This document shows, piece after piece, positions 11,977-20,850 of a stretch of DNA of 64,000 bases (positions are counted from its first letter, which is position 1; each line of letters begins with the position of its first letter). The stretch is from Sphingomonas ginsenosidivorax (GTDB taxonomy: Bacteria > Pseudomonadota > Alphaproteobacteria > Sphingomonadales > Sphingomonadaceae). The position numbers were made by a program, and so were the translations under genes. The DNA is taken from NCBI RefSeq assembly GCF_007995065.1, contig NZ_VOQR01000001.1, forward strand, positions 313,001-377,000, in the 5' to 3' direction. Below the pieces are notes generated by a model. The model searched no databases. It was given only the letters and a program-made list of their open reading frames with translations, and was not told where the DNA came from.

Positions 11977-12775
11977 GCTCGATCCCGAGAGCGTCCTGTT
12001 CATCACGCTTGATTCGTGTCGTTTCGATACGATGGCGAACGCGGGGCCGCTGGCGATGCGCGCGGTCGCGCCGATGCGGCCCGCGCAGGCGCCGAGCTAT
12101 TTCACCTACGGGTCGCACTGCGCGATGTTCGTGGGGTTCACGCCGGTCGCCACGCTGGAACCCGTCGCGATGCTCAACCCGAAGGCGGCGAAGCTCTTCA
12201 AGCTGGTCGGCGCGGGGCATCCGGGCAAGGGCGGCGAAGGCTTCGAACTGGCGGGTGCGAACATCATCGAGGGGTTCGCGAACCGCGGCCACAGCACGAT
12301 CGGCTCGGGGGCGGTCGGCTGGTTCAACCCCGATACGCCGACCGGCGTGCATCTCGGGCGCCCGTTCCAGCATTTCCTTTACGATGGCGCACCCGGGGCA
12401 GTCGAACGTCAGGTGGCTTGGATCGGGCAGCAGATCGATGCGGCGCCGGGACCCGTCTTCACCTTCCTGAACTGTGCCGAGACGCACGTCCCCTATTGGC
12501 ACCAGGGCGCGGCCTGGCCGTATGACGACAATTGCTGCGAACCCTTCCAGACGGTCGATCGCCGCGATGAGTGCGCGGCCCGCCAGGCGTCGTCGCTTCG
12601 TCACATCGATGCGGTCCTCGCGCCGCTGATCGCTCGGTTCCTGCACGCGACGATCCTGATCTGCGGGGATCATGGTGACGCCTGGGGTGAGGACGGTATC
12701 TGGGAACACGGAGTCCCGCACGAAAAGGTCCTGACCGTCCCCCTGATGATCCGCCACCGCGGCGATCCGGTCTAG
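11969..12775 (+). CDS. Alkaline-phosphatase/sulfatase-superfamily protein
   Basis: A 268-residue protein with the metal-binding features of the alkaline phosphatase/sulfatase fold: an N-terminal TLDSCRFDT strand with an Asp ligand, CGDHGDAWGE near the C terminus and a following EHG. It lacks the Cys-x-Pro-x-Arg site that becomes formylglycine in true sulfatases, so a phosphotransferase or phosphodiesterase-like role is more likely; the substrate is unknown. No signal peptide is seen, so it is probably cytoplasmic. The ATG at 11969 overlaps the tolC stop (ATGACTGA), indicating translational coupling; a GTG at 11960 is an alternative start. A link with T1SS function is inferred only from this overlap. 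Confidence 0.75.
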   Translation: MTELDPESVLFITLDSCRFDTMANAGPLAMRAVAPMRPAQAPSYFTYGSHCAMFVGFTPVATLEPVAMLNPKAAKLFKLVGAGHPGKGGEGFELAGANIIEGFANRGHSTIGSGAVGWFNPDTPTGVHLGRPFQHFLYDGAPGAVERQVAWIGQQIDAAPGPVFTFLNCAETHVPYWHQGAAWPYDDNCCEPFQTVDRRDECAARQASSLRHIDAVLAPLIARFLHATILICGDHGDAWGEDGIWEHGVPHEKVLTVPLMIRHRGDPV

Positions 12776-13239
12776 AGCGCCCAAGGATTAGAGCGACGCC
12801 GTCGGAGGCCGCCTACTAGGTGGCGTTCGGCCAGCCGGTTGAGCGATGACATCCACACAGCGAGATGGGATGCGACCGGATACCGGTGCGTCATCGATGA
12901 CGCGTGCGCCGAATCACCGGCTCCGGAAGCACGCCGCGATGCGCTGTCCGCGCTGTTGCCGGCGTGTCCCCAGCGGGGGGGGGGGGCATGTCGGCAAGAC
13001 CCCGTTTCCGCGCTGACGAAACGCTCGCCGAAAGCGTGCTTCGTAAAATGCAACGGCGTGTTGCGCGGGGCTTGTGGTGCAAAAGTTTCGCGTATAGCTT
13101 TTGGAAATTACGGGATGATTTCCCGCGAGCCGCGCAATTTTGATGCGGTTCGGTCAAGTTGCGTTCGGTCGCAAAGCCGAACGATGTTTGTGCAGGCACT
13201 ACGCTACTTTCCACTATCCGCAGAACGGGGCTCAACGCG
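12776..13239. other. Intergenic region with a 12-G tract
   Basis: About 460 bases upstream of the RTX protease. It contains a run of 12 G at 12975-12986 and no gene that can be supported. The promoter of the protease should lie here but no convincing -35/-10 pair was found. The G-run could vary in length by slippage. Confidence 0.5.
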
Positions 13240-16200
13240 ATGGCGAACAAATACGTAATTGACAGTGTCGGAAACGCCGGCGCGGAGCCCCTGGAATCAC
13301 AGGGGGTGGATTTTTCGTCGTTCGTTCGCGAGTCGGGCACGTTCGGCAGCGGTTTCGGTGAGGTCAGCGCCGAGGCGGTGTCGTCGCTCGGGCTTGCCAC
13401 CGCCCATGCCCCGGTCGTCGCAACGGGCGGGGCGGTCGCGGAGACCGCGGGCATCGGCAGTCCCGTCGCTCTGAGCTTCGAGGACGCATTCTCGGTCGCG
13501 ACGAGCGCGTTGAAGAGCGGCCCGCTGTCGGTGCTCGATTCACAGCTTGCCTCGCTGTTCTACGCGTCGTCGTCGCAGGCCACCGCGATGTCGGCGTTCA
13601 CCAGTGGGATCGACCATCTCGACAACGCGATTACCGCCGATGGCAAATATGTTCTGATCGATACGGTGTCGAAGAACGGCAACGGTGCCAGCCTGCTCGC
13701 GGAACTCCAGGCGCTCGGCCTGAAGGGCGGCAGCGCATATGGCGCGGTCGCATCCGGGTTCCTGCCGGTCGACCAGATCGGGGCACTGGTCGGTACGACG
13801 TTGCTGCAGTCGGCACGTGAATCAGGCTTTGCGACCAGCGTCGGGCTCGTCACGACGCAGGCCGATTCGGGCATGTATGCCGACGTCGCGCGTTCGACCT
13901 ACGGCGTCGACGGCAGCGGGATCCGCGTCGGCGTGTTGTCGGACAGCTTCAATCGCGAGAACTCGCGCGATTCGATGCAGCAGAACATCGCGAGCAACGA
14001 CCTGCCGACCGATACGCGCATCCTTCAGGATGCCGCCACCGGGTCGGATGAAGGGCGCGCAATGGCGCAGCTGGTGCACGATCTCGCGCCCGGCTCTGCG
14101 ATCGATTTCGCCACTGCGTTCAATGGCCAGGCGTCGTTCGCCAACAACATCGTCCGGCTGGCTGCTGCCGGCGACAAGGTGATCGTCGACGACGTCAGCT
14201 ATTTCGCCGAGCTCACCTATCAGAACGGCATCATCGCGCAGGCGGTGAACGAAGTCGCGAGCCAGGGCGTCGCCTATTTCAGCTCCGCCGGCAACGACGG
14301 CAAGGAAGGCTATCAGGGCGCGTGGGTGTCGGGTGCCACGCAGACGCTGAACGGTCAGTCCTACACGCTGATGCAGTTCGCGCCCGGCCAGGACTATATC
14401 AACGTCCGCGTCGCGGCGAGCCAGACCTTCATCCTGCAATGGGATCAGCCAGGTTCGTCGGCGGGCGGTCCGGGCGCTACCAGCGATCTCGACATCTTCC
14501 TGACCAACGCCGACGGCACGACCATCCGTGCAGGCGCGATCGCTAACAACATCGGCGGCGATCCGGTCGAGGTGTTCCGCTTCACGGCAACGGGTGCGAC
14601 CGTCGGATCGACGCTCCAGCTCCGCGTCGGCCTGCGCAGCGGCGCAGCGCCGGGCGAAATCCGCCTGATTGCGTCGGGCAATGGCGCGGCCGTCGACCTC
14701 GAGAACCCGGCCTCGAACACCAACGAAGGCACGCTGTACGGCCATCATGCGGTCGAAGGCGGCATGGGCATCGGCGCGACCTCGTTCGCGCGGACTCCGC
14801 TCGCGGGGTTCAATCCGCCGGTCGCCGAGAGCTTCTCGTCGCGCGGAACCCAGAAGATCCTTTACGACGACACCGGCGCACGCTTGGCGGCACCGCAATA
14901 TTACGGGGTCGCGGTCACCGCGGTCGACGGCGGCAACACCACCTTCTTCAGCAGTGACAGTGCCGCGGATCCCGATAGCTTCCCGAATTTCTTCGGGACG
15001 TCGGCGGCGGCGCCCGATGCCGCTGCGGTTGCAGCGCTCATGCTGCAGGCGAACCCGAACCTGAACGGCCGGGATATCCGCGCGCTGATGCAGAGCACGG
15101 CGCTCGACATGGACGACGCCGCCACCGCGGCGTTCGACACGGGGTACGACGTCAAGACCGGATCGGGCTTCGTGCTCGCCGACAAGGCAGTGCAGGCTGC
15201 CAAGACGCTCGTAATCGCGAATGCCGGTCAGACCGTACTCTACGGGACCCACCTGAACGACACGATCAACGGCAGCGCCGCGGCGGATACGCTGTACGGC
15301 TATGACGGCAACGACACGATCACCGGCGGTACCGGGGCCGACAAGATCTATGGCGGCGCCGGCAACGACACCATCTACGGCAACCAGGACAACGACACGA
15401 TCTACGGTGAGTCGGGTAACGACACGATCTATGGCGGACAGGGCGACGACGCGCTGTACGGCGGGATCGGTGACGATGTCCTCGAAGGGGGCCTCGGCAA
15501 CGACATCATCAACGGCGGGACCGGGTTCAACACGGCATCCTATGTCAACGCGACGTCGGCGGTGGCAGTCAATCTGGGCGCGGGCACGGCCAGCGGCGGC
15601 GCTGGCACCGACACGCTGTTCAGCATCCAGAACGTCACCGGCTCGAACTATTCCGACACCATCCTGGGAAGCGCCGAAAACAACGTCCTGATCGGTGGGC
15701 AGGGCAGCGACTCGCTGTCGGGCGGTGATGGCGACGACACGCTGGACGGTGGCGTCGGCGGTGAAGCGGTGATCCAGATCACCGTCAATCACCCCGATAT
15801 CACCAAGCCGAACACGCAGGTCATCAGCAGCATGGCGACCGCGCTGGTCCTCAACACGGCGTCGGGCGGCGATTTCGATCTCGTCTCGAACGGCAACATC
15901 GTCAGCTCGACATCGATCCCGCATGCTACGGTCAACGCCCGCGCTTCGGGTGGCGTGTTCGAATATTACGCGATCTCGGTTGCGGCGAACACGCGCGTGG
16001 TCTTCGACATCGATGGCAACAGCTTCGACTCGGTCATCCAGGTGCTCAACGCCGGCGGTACCGTGCTCGCCGAGAACGACGATTCGAGCGATCCGGGCGG
16101 CGATGCCGTCGCCAGCGCGATCGATTACACGTTCGCAACCGCCGGAACCTATTATCTGCGCGTTCAGGATTTCGATCGTGCGGCCGGACCTGCTGCGAAT

Positions 16201-17181
16201 GCGGCCTATACGCTGAACGTCTCGTCGACCTCGGCCACCGTCGATTATACCGGCGCGACCGAGCTTGCGCCTGACACGCTCGACGGCGGCGTGGGGATCG
16301 ATACGGCAAGCTACGCCAGCGCAACGTCGGCGGTGAACGTCAGCCTGCTGATCGCCGGCAACCAGAACACCGGCGGTGGCGGTCTCGACAGCCTGACGTC
16401 GATCGAGAACCTGTCCGGGTCCTCGTTCGGTGACACGCTGACCGGCGATGCCGGGGCGAACGTCCTGACCGGCGGCTTCGGTAACGACACGCTCAACGGC
16501 GGCGACGGCAACGACGTGCTGTTCGGCAACCAGGACAACGACACGCTGAACGGCGGCGTCGGCAACGACACGCTGTACGGCGGGCAGGGCGACGACGCGC
16601 TGTTCGGCAACCAGGGCGACGACATCCTGGTCGGCGGTCTCGGCAACGACCAGCTGTTCGGCGGCCAGGGCAACGACACGCTCGACGGTGGCGACGGCAA
16701 CGACGTCATCCAGGGCGGCGTCGGTGTGGACGTGCTGACGGGTGGCATCGGCAGCGACATCTTCCGCTACATCACCGCGGCGGACTCGACGGCCGCTGCG
16801 TCGGACACGATCCTCGATTTCCAGTCGGGGACCGACAAGATCGATCTGGCGGCGATCAACACCAGCGCCGCCGACCGCGTCGCCATCTCGACATCGGGGT
16901 CGACGACGTTCGTCACGATGGACCTCGGCGGCGACGGTTCGGTCGATCTCAGCATCCAGGTTTCCGGCGCCAATGCGGTGTCGGCCAACGACCTGATCCT
17001 GACCTCGGCAGTCGTCACCTCGTCCGCGGTGGCGGCAGACCAGGCGCACGACGCCAGCGCCGTGGCCGATATATTCGCCACCGAGACCGTTGCCGACGTG
17101 TTCGCGGTCGCGCCCAGCGCATTCCAGGTCCACAAGCTCTACATGGGCAGCGCAGCGCACGAAGACATGATGTTCGCATAA
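13240..17181 (+). CDS. RTX serine protease, S53-like catalytic site, T1SS substrate
   Basis: Predicted secreted protease of 1,313 residues. The ATG at 13240 (MANKYVIDSVGN) is preferred over an in-frame upstream start at 13159 because it follows ACGGGG. The catalytic domain covers about 228-660: VGVLSDSF (Asp235), DEGRAM (Glu271) where classical subtilisins have HGTHVA, VIVDDVSYF (Asp317/318) and FGTSAAAP (Ser588). This pattern matches the S53-like subtilase-fold group that uses Glu instead of His. RTX repeats follow (about 688-768), then a PPC-like beta domain (about 904-997), a second RTX block (about 1061-1174) and a serralysin-type C-terminal region. The last residues are HEDMMFA. There is no N-terminal signal peptide. 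Export by the neighbouring T1SS is inferred. Confidence 0.88.
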   Translation: MANKYVIDSVGNAGAEPLESQGVDFSSFVRESGTFGSGFGEVSAEAVSSLGLATAHAPVVATGGAVAETAGIGSPVALSFEDAFSVATSALKSGPLSVLDSQLASLFYASSSQATAMSAFTSGIDHLDNAITADGKYVLIDTVSKNGNGASLLAELQALGLKGGSAYGAVASGFLPVDQIGALVGTTLLQSARESGFATSVGLVTTQADSGMYADVARSTYGVDGSGIRVGVLSDSFNRENSRDSMQQNIASNDLPTDTRILQDAATGSDEGRAMAQLVHDLAPGSAIDFATAFNGQASFANNIVRLAAAGDKVIVDDVSYFAELTYQNGIIAQAVNEVASQGVAYFSSAGNDGKEGYQGAWVSGATQTLNGQSYTLMQFAPGQDYINVRVAASQTFILQWDQPGSSAGGPGATSDLDIFLTNADGTTIRAGAIANNIGGDPVEVFRFTATGATVGSTLQLRVGLRSGAAPGEIRLIASGNGAAVDLENPASNTNEGTLYGHHAVEGGMGIGATSFARTPLAGFNPPVAESFSSRGTQKILYDDTGARLAAPQYYGVAVTAVDGGNTTFFSSDSAADPDSFPNFFGTSAAAPDAAAVAALMLQANPNLNGRDIRALMQSTALDMDDAATAAFDTGYDVKTGSGFVLADKAVQAAKTLVIANAGQTVLYGTHLNDTINGSAAADTLYGYDGNDTITGGTGADKIYGGAGNDTIYGNQDNDTIYGESGNDTIYGGQGDDALYGGIGDDVLEGGLGNDIINGGTGFNTASYVNATSAVAVNLGAGTASGGAGTDTLFSIQNVTGSNYSDTILGSAENNVLIGGQGSDSLSGGDGDDTLDGGVGGEAVIQITVNHPDITKPNTQVISSMATALVLNTASGGDFDLVSNGNIVSSTSIPHATVNARASGGVFEYYAISVAANTRVVFDIDGNSFDSVIQVLNAGGTVLAENDDSSDPGGDAVASAIDYTFATAGTYYLRVQDFDRAAGPAANAAYTLNVSSTSATVDYTGATELAPDTLDGGVGIDTASYASATSAVNVSLLIAGNQNTGGGGLDSLTSIENLSGSSFGDTLTGDAGANVLTGGFGNDTLNGGDGNDVLFGNQDNDTLNGGVGNDTLYGGQGDDALFGNQGDDILVGGLGNDQLFGGQGNDTLDGGDGNDVIQGGVGVDVLTGGIGSDIFRYITAADSTAAASDTILDFQSGTDKIDLAAINTSAADRVAISTSGSTTFVTMDLGGDGSVDLSIQVSGANAVSANDLILTSAVVTSSAVAADQAHDASAVADIFATETVADVFAVAPSAFQVHKLYMGSAAHEDMMFA

Positions 17182-17227
17182 TATACCGTACGGCGTCGGC
17201 GGGTTGCCGGCACCGGACGGACATGGA

Positions 17228-17253
17228 GGGCGGCGCCGATGGTGCCGCCCTTT
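17228..17253 (+). terminator. Rho-independent-like terminator after the RTX protease
   Basis: A 10-bp stem (GGGCGGCGCC with GGTGCCGCCC, one G-U pair) and a 3-base loop are followed by TTT. It lies 47 bases after the protease stop. Confidence 0.75.
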
Positions 17254-17422
17254 GTGCATTCAGCGTGGTTTGGCTTGAACAGCTGTCATCGCAATAGTGA
17301 CGGCGGGATCGGCCGGCAGGCCGGACATATCGACCGCGCGCGCGCCATTTGCGTATTGCGACATGAGCCGGTGAAGCGCAGCATGGCCGGACGACAGGCT
17401 CTAGGGTTCGAAAGGAGCGACG

Positions 17423-17584
17423 ATGCCCGAAAAGGCGCGGAAGATCGAGAAGCTCCGCCTCATCGAACATCTCGTCGACGAGGCGCGGACGATCGCGGAT
17501 GACGAGGGCGAACACCTGATCGGGGCGAAGCTCGAAGACTGCCTCGTCTGTGCGCTGGCACGGCGGTCGTCGCTGGACCACTGA
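17423..17584 (+). CDS. Small hypothetical protein (53 residues)
   Basis: A short open frame beginning MPEKARKIEKLRL and ending RRSSLDH. GGAG lies 5 bases before the ATG. The predicted product is highly charged and helical, with a Cys pair (CLVC) near residue 43. It lies 57 bases upstream of the marR gene in the same direction. I do not recognise the family. It could be a small regulator or an efflux-operon leader protein. Confidence 0.55.
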   Translation: MPEKARKIEKLRLIEHLVDEARTIADDEGEHLIGAKLEDCLVCALARRSSLDH

Positions 17585-17621
17585 CCGGACTCGCGGAAAC
17601 GACCGGTTGACTGCCAAGGCA

Positions 17622-17641
17622 ATGGTTGCCAAGGCAACCAT
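17622..17641. promoter_or_regulatory. Putative MarR operator
   Basis: Inverted repeat ATGGTTGCC-AA-GGCAACCAT directly abuts the marR start codon at 17642. A partial extra copy of the half-site (TGCCAAGGCAAT) lies immediately upstream. The position and symmetry fit autoregulation by the MarR protein. No ribosome site can fit between it and the ATG. Confidence 0.6.
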
Positions 17642-18112
17642 ATGCAATTCTATTCCACCGATGATTTTGCGCCGGAATGCTCGATCGGGTATCTGGCGCG
17701 GCGGACGTACCAGATCGGCCTGACGGCGCTGGAGCCCATGTTCGCCGAGGAGGGCCTGACCGGTATCCAGTGGTCGGCGCTCGTGTCGCTGTGGTTCGAG
17801 CGCGGCACGACCTGCGCCGAGCTCGCGCGCGACCTCAATCACGACAAGGGCGCGATGACGCGGCTCGTCGATACGCTCGAACAGCGCGGCTGGGTGACGC
17901 GGAACCGCGATACCGATGACCGCCGTATCATCAACCTGATCCTGACCGACGATGGCCGCGCGATCGCGAGCCGCTGTCGCATCCGCGTCGTCGACTATTG
18001 GAACACGGTATTGAAGGACTGGGACAAGGCGGAGGTCGCTGCGCTGGTCGCGCTGATGCAGAAACTGAACGAGACGATGGAGTCGGCCGCCGCGGCCGGG
18101 ATGCGGGTATGA
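17642..18112 (+). CDS. MarR-family transcriptional regulator
   Basis: A 156-residue winged-helix regulator. The core reads GIQWSALVSLWFERGTTCAELARDLNHDKGAMTRLVDTLEQRGWV, the MarR recognition helix and start of the wing, followed by RNRDTDDRRIINLILTDDG, the wing itself. It is the first gene of an efflux operon: its stop overlaps the start of the NodT gene by ATGA. The likely role is ligand-responsive repression of its own operon through the inverted repeat at its start. Since the operator touches the ATG, translation may be leaderless or begin slightly further in. Confidence 0.92.
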   Translation: MQFYSTDDFAPECSIGYLARRTYQIGLTALEPMFAEEGLTGIQWSALVSLWFERGTTCAELARDLNHDKGAMTRLVDTLEQRGWVTRNRDTDDRRIINLILTDDGRAIASRCRIRVVDYWNTVLKDWDKAEVAALVALMQKLNETMESAAAAGMRV

Positions 18113-19500
18113 AGGTCGCCGCGCTTTCGATCTCCGCGTTGCTCGCCGGCTGCGCGATCCCGGCGTCGAAGCCGGCGGTCGCGCCGGTATCGGACACCGC
18201 GCTCGGCCTGTCGAGCGATGTCGCGCCGGCGATCGCTGCGGACTGGTGGCACGGGTTCGGCGATCCGCAGCTCGACCGGCTGGTCGGCGACGCGGTAGCA
18301 GGAAGCCCGTCGCTCGATGCCGCGCTCGCGCGGATCGGGCAGGCGCAGGCGGTGCTGGCGACGCGGAATGCCGAGAACGGACCCGACGTCACGCTCGACG
18401 CGCAGGAGCAATATGCGCGGCTGTCGGGGCGCTACACGATCCCGCCGCCATTCGCCGGTTCGACTCGCTTCGTCGGGTCGGTGGCCGCCAACCTCAACTG
18501 GAACCTCGACCTGTTCGGGCGGCAGAAGGCGGCGATCGCGGGCGCGCGGGCGAGCGTGCAGGCAGCCGCGCTCGACCTGTCGGCGGCGCGGCTGTCGCTG
18601 TCGGGGGCGGTGGTGCAGACCTATATCGACCTCGCCCGCGCCGAGGCGCAGGCGGCGATCGCGGAGCGCACCATCGCGACGCGGACCAATTCGCTGCGGC
18701 TGGTGAACGTCCGCGTGCGCAACCAGCTCAACAGCAAGCTCGACGCGCAGGCGGCGACCACGCTCGTCGCGCAGGCGCGCCAGGCGTTGCTCCGTGCGCA
18801 GGCCGCACAGGCGCTGGCGCGCAACGCGCTCGCGGCGCTGGCCGGGCGGGGGGCGGACTATCCCGCGACGATCGGCGCGACCCGGCTGCAACTCGACGCG
18901 GCGTTGCCGTTGCCGCAGCGCCTGCCTGCAGACCTGCTCGCGCGCCGGGCCGATATCGGTGCGGCACAGGCGCGGATCGTGGCAGCCGCGGCGGGCCGGC
19001 AGGTCGCGCGCAAAGCCTTCTATCCCAACGTCAACCTGGCGGCGCTCGCCGGCTTCCAGGCGGTCGGGCTCGGCAACCTGCTGGCGCTGGATGCCGGAAC
19101 GGTCGGTGCGGGGCCGGCGGTCCATCTGCCGATCTTCGACAATGGCCGGCTGAAGGCCGATCTGGCGGGCGCAACCGCGGCGCTCGACCTGGCGACCGCG
19201 GACTATAACGACCGGGTGGCGGGCGCGGTTCGCGAGGCTGGGGATGCGCTGGCGCGGGTCGGTGCGCTCGCGGCAGATCGCGCACGTCAGCGCGAAGTCG
19301 TGCGCGGCTTTTCCGAGACCGGCCGGCTGAACGCGGTCCGCGTCGCGAGCGGGCTCGATAGCCGGCTCGAACTGGTCGACAACGACGTACGCACGCTCGA
19401 GGCCGAACAGGCCGACGCCAATCTCGCCGCCGATGCAGCCCAGCAGCGCGTCGCGCTCGTGCTCGCGCTCGGTGGCGGCTTCACGCAGGATATCCGATGA
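18109..19500 (+). CDS. NodT-family outer-membrane efflux lipoprotein
   Basis: Outer-membrane channel of a tripartite drug efflux pump, 463 residues. The ATG at 18109 overlaps the marR stop and gives a lipoprotein signal, MKVAALSISALLAGC, with the lipobox cysteine at residue 15. WWHGFGDPQLDRLV and NLNWNLDLFGRQKAA are hallmark motifs of the RND/MFS outer-membrane factor lipoproteins. The stop overlaps the emrA start by ATGA. It would form the outer-membrane exit for the EmrAB-like pump encoded next. Confidence 0.93.
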   Translation: MKVAALSISALLAGCAIPASKPAVAPVSDTALGLSSDVAPAIAADWWHGFGDPQLDRLVGDAVAGSPSLDAALARIGQAQAVLATRNAENGPDVTLDAQEQYARLSGRYTIPPPFAGSTRFVGSVAANLNWNLDLFGRQKAAIAGARASVQAAALDLSAARLSLSGAVVQTYIDLARAEAQAAIAERTIATRTNSLRLVNVRVRNQLNSKLDAQAATTLVAQARQALLRAQAAQALARNALAALAGRGADYPATIGATRLQLDAALPLPQRLPADLLARRADIGAAQARIVAAAAGRQVARKAFYPNVNLAALAGFQAVGLGNLLALDAGTVGAGPAVHLPIFDNGRLKADLAGATAALDLATADYNDRVAGAVREAGDALARVGALAADRARQREVVRGFSETGRLNAVRVASGLDSRLELVDNDVRTLEAEQADANLAADAAQQRVALVLALGGGFTQDIR

Positions 19501-20675
19501 CCGACACGCAGACGCCAGCCCCCGTTGCTGACCCCGTCGCCGACACCCCGCCAGCGGGCAACCCGGCCCGCAGGCGCGGCTTGACCATTCTCGCGGTCGT
19601 CGTCGTGATCGGCGCGATCGTCTGGGCGGTGTTCCACTTCCTGCTGGCGGCGCCCGAGCAGGAGACCGACGACGCCTATGTCGCGGGCGACGTGATCGCG
19701 ATCACCTCGCGCGATCCGGGGCAGGTGACCGACATCCATGCCGACAACACGCAGGTCGTGAAGGCCGGCCAGCCGCTGCTCGACCTCGATGCCGCGACCG
19801 CGGACGTCGGGCTCGCCTCGGCAGAGGCGGAACTCGCACGGGCGGTGCGCGCGACCCGGTCGGACTTCTCCAAGCTCGGCGAGACCGGCGCGGCGGTGGT
19901 CCAGGCGCAGGCCGAACTGGCGCGCGCGCAGAACGATCTGAAGCGCCGGCGCGGGGCGGCGGCGGAAGGCGCGGTGTCGGGCGAGGAGCTCGGCCACGCC
20001 GCCGACCAGGTCAAGGTCGCGAGCGCGACGCTGCAGCTCGTGCGCAGCCAGCAGGCGCAGTCGCGCAACAGCGTGGCGGGGACGACGGTGTCGAACAACC
20101 CCGCGGTGATGGCGGCGATCGCGGCCTATCGCCGCGCCGCGATCACGCGCAGCCACATGCATATCGTCGCGCCGATCGACGGCGTCGTCGCGCAGCGCAC
20201 GGTGCAGCTGGGCCAGCAGGTCTCGGCGGGCATGCCGTTGATGGCGGTGGTGCCGCTCGACCGGGTGTGGGTCGACGCCAATTTCCGCGAGACGCAGCTG
20301 CGCGACCTGCGCATCGGCCAGCCGGCGACGGTGACCGCGGACATGTATGGCGACGACCTGGTCTATCACGGCCATGTCGTCGGGCTGGGCGCCGGCAGCG
20401 GCAACGCCTTCGCGCTGCTGCCGTCGCAGAACGCCAGCGGCAACTGGATCAAGATCACGCAGCGCGTTCCCGTACGGATCGCGATCGACAAGGGCGAGCT
20501 GCGGCGCAACCCGTTGCGGATCGGCCTGTCGGTGAACGCGACGGTGGATACCGCGAACACGTCGGGGACGATGGTCGGTCGGCCGGCCGCTGCGGCGTAC
20601 AAGGGGTTGTCGACCGGTGCGGGCGATCCGGCTGTCGAGGCGAGGATCCGGCAGATCATCGCGGCGAACCGGTGA
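19497..20675 (+). CDS. emrA: EmrA-like membrane-fusion (HlyD-family) protein
   Basis: Periplasmic adaptor of an MFS-type tripartite efflux pump, 392 residues. A short cytoplasmic tail is followed by one membrane segment (LTILAVVVVIGAIVWAVF, about 31-48) and the biotinyl-lipoyl-like region starting ETDDAYVAGDVIAI, the usual EmrA signature. A coiled-coil hairpin (about 115-185) and a beta-barrel segment with ANFRETQLRDLRIGQ follow. It is translationally coupled to the NodT gene upstream. The EmrB partner follows after a 175-base gap that contains a REP-like inverted repeat. Confidence 0.93.
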   Translation: MTDTQTPAPVADPVADTPPAGNPARRRGLTILAVVVVIGAIVWAVFHFLLAAPEQETDDAYVAGDVIAITSRDPGQVTDIHADNTQVVKAGQPLLDLDAATADVGLASAEAELARAVRATRSDFSKLGETGAAVVQAQAELARAQNDLKRRRGAAAEGAVSGEELGHAADQVKVASATLQLVRSQQAQSRNSVAGTTVSNNPAVMAAIAAYRRAAITRSHMHIVAPIDGVVAQRTVQLGQQVSAGMPLMAVVPLDRVWVDANFRETQLRDLRIGQPATVTADMYGDDLVYHGHVVGLGAGSGNAFALLPSQNASGNWIKITQRVPVRIAIDKGELRRNPLRIGLSVNATVDTANTSGTMVGRPAAAAYKGLSTGAGDPAVEARIRQIIAANR

Positions 20676-20689
20676 TGGTTCTTCCGCTC

Positions 20690-20820
20690 AATCCTCCCCC
20701 GGCGGGGGAGGGGGACCGTGCGAAGCACGGTGAAGGGGTATTCGCCGCAAGCGCTGCGTCGTTGGAGAGCTACCCCTCCACCGCGCAAGCGCGGTCCCCC
20801 TCCCCCTCCGGGGGAGGATT
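20690..20820. repeat. REP-like inverted repeat between emrA and emrB
   Basis: Two arms of about 50 bases (20690-20740 and 20771-20820) are near-perfect inverted copies. Each is built of C- and G-rich blocks (AATCCTCCCCC ... GGGGGA) and contains its own small hairpin (ACCGTGCGAAGCACGGT in the left arm). The layout resembles the intergenic palindromic elements common in sphingomonads and Caulobacter relatives. Lying within an operon, it could change RNA stability between emrA and emrB. Confidence 0.75.
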
Positions 20821-20850
20821 TGGTTGGCTCGACGTCGAGGCGCGACACTG

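Noticed and set aside
12069..12140. Formylglycine sulfatase active site in the gene after tolC
   Set aside because: No Cys/Ser-x-Pro-x-Arg motif; only metal-ligand motifs of the wider superfamily are present.
13822..17259. 1,145-codon antisense frame over the RTX protease
   Set aside because: The repeated GGxGxD codons give low-complexity Val/Arg-rich antisense frames; no ribosome site or domain. The same holds for antisense frames at 2227-6966 and 8788-10449.
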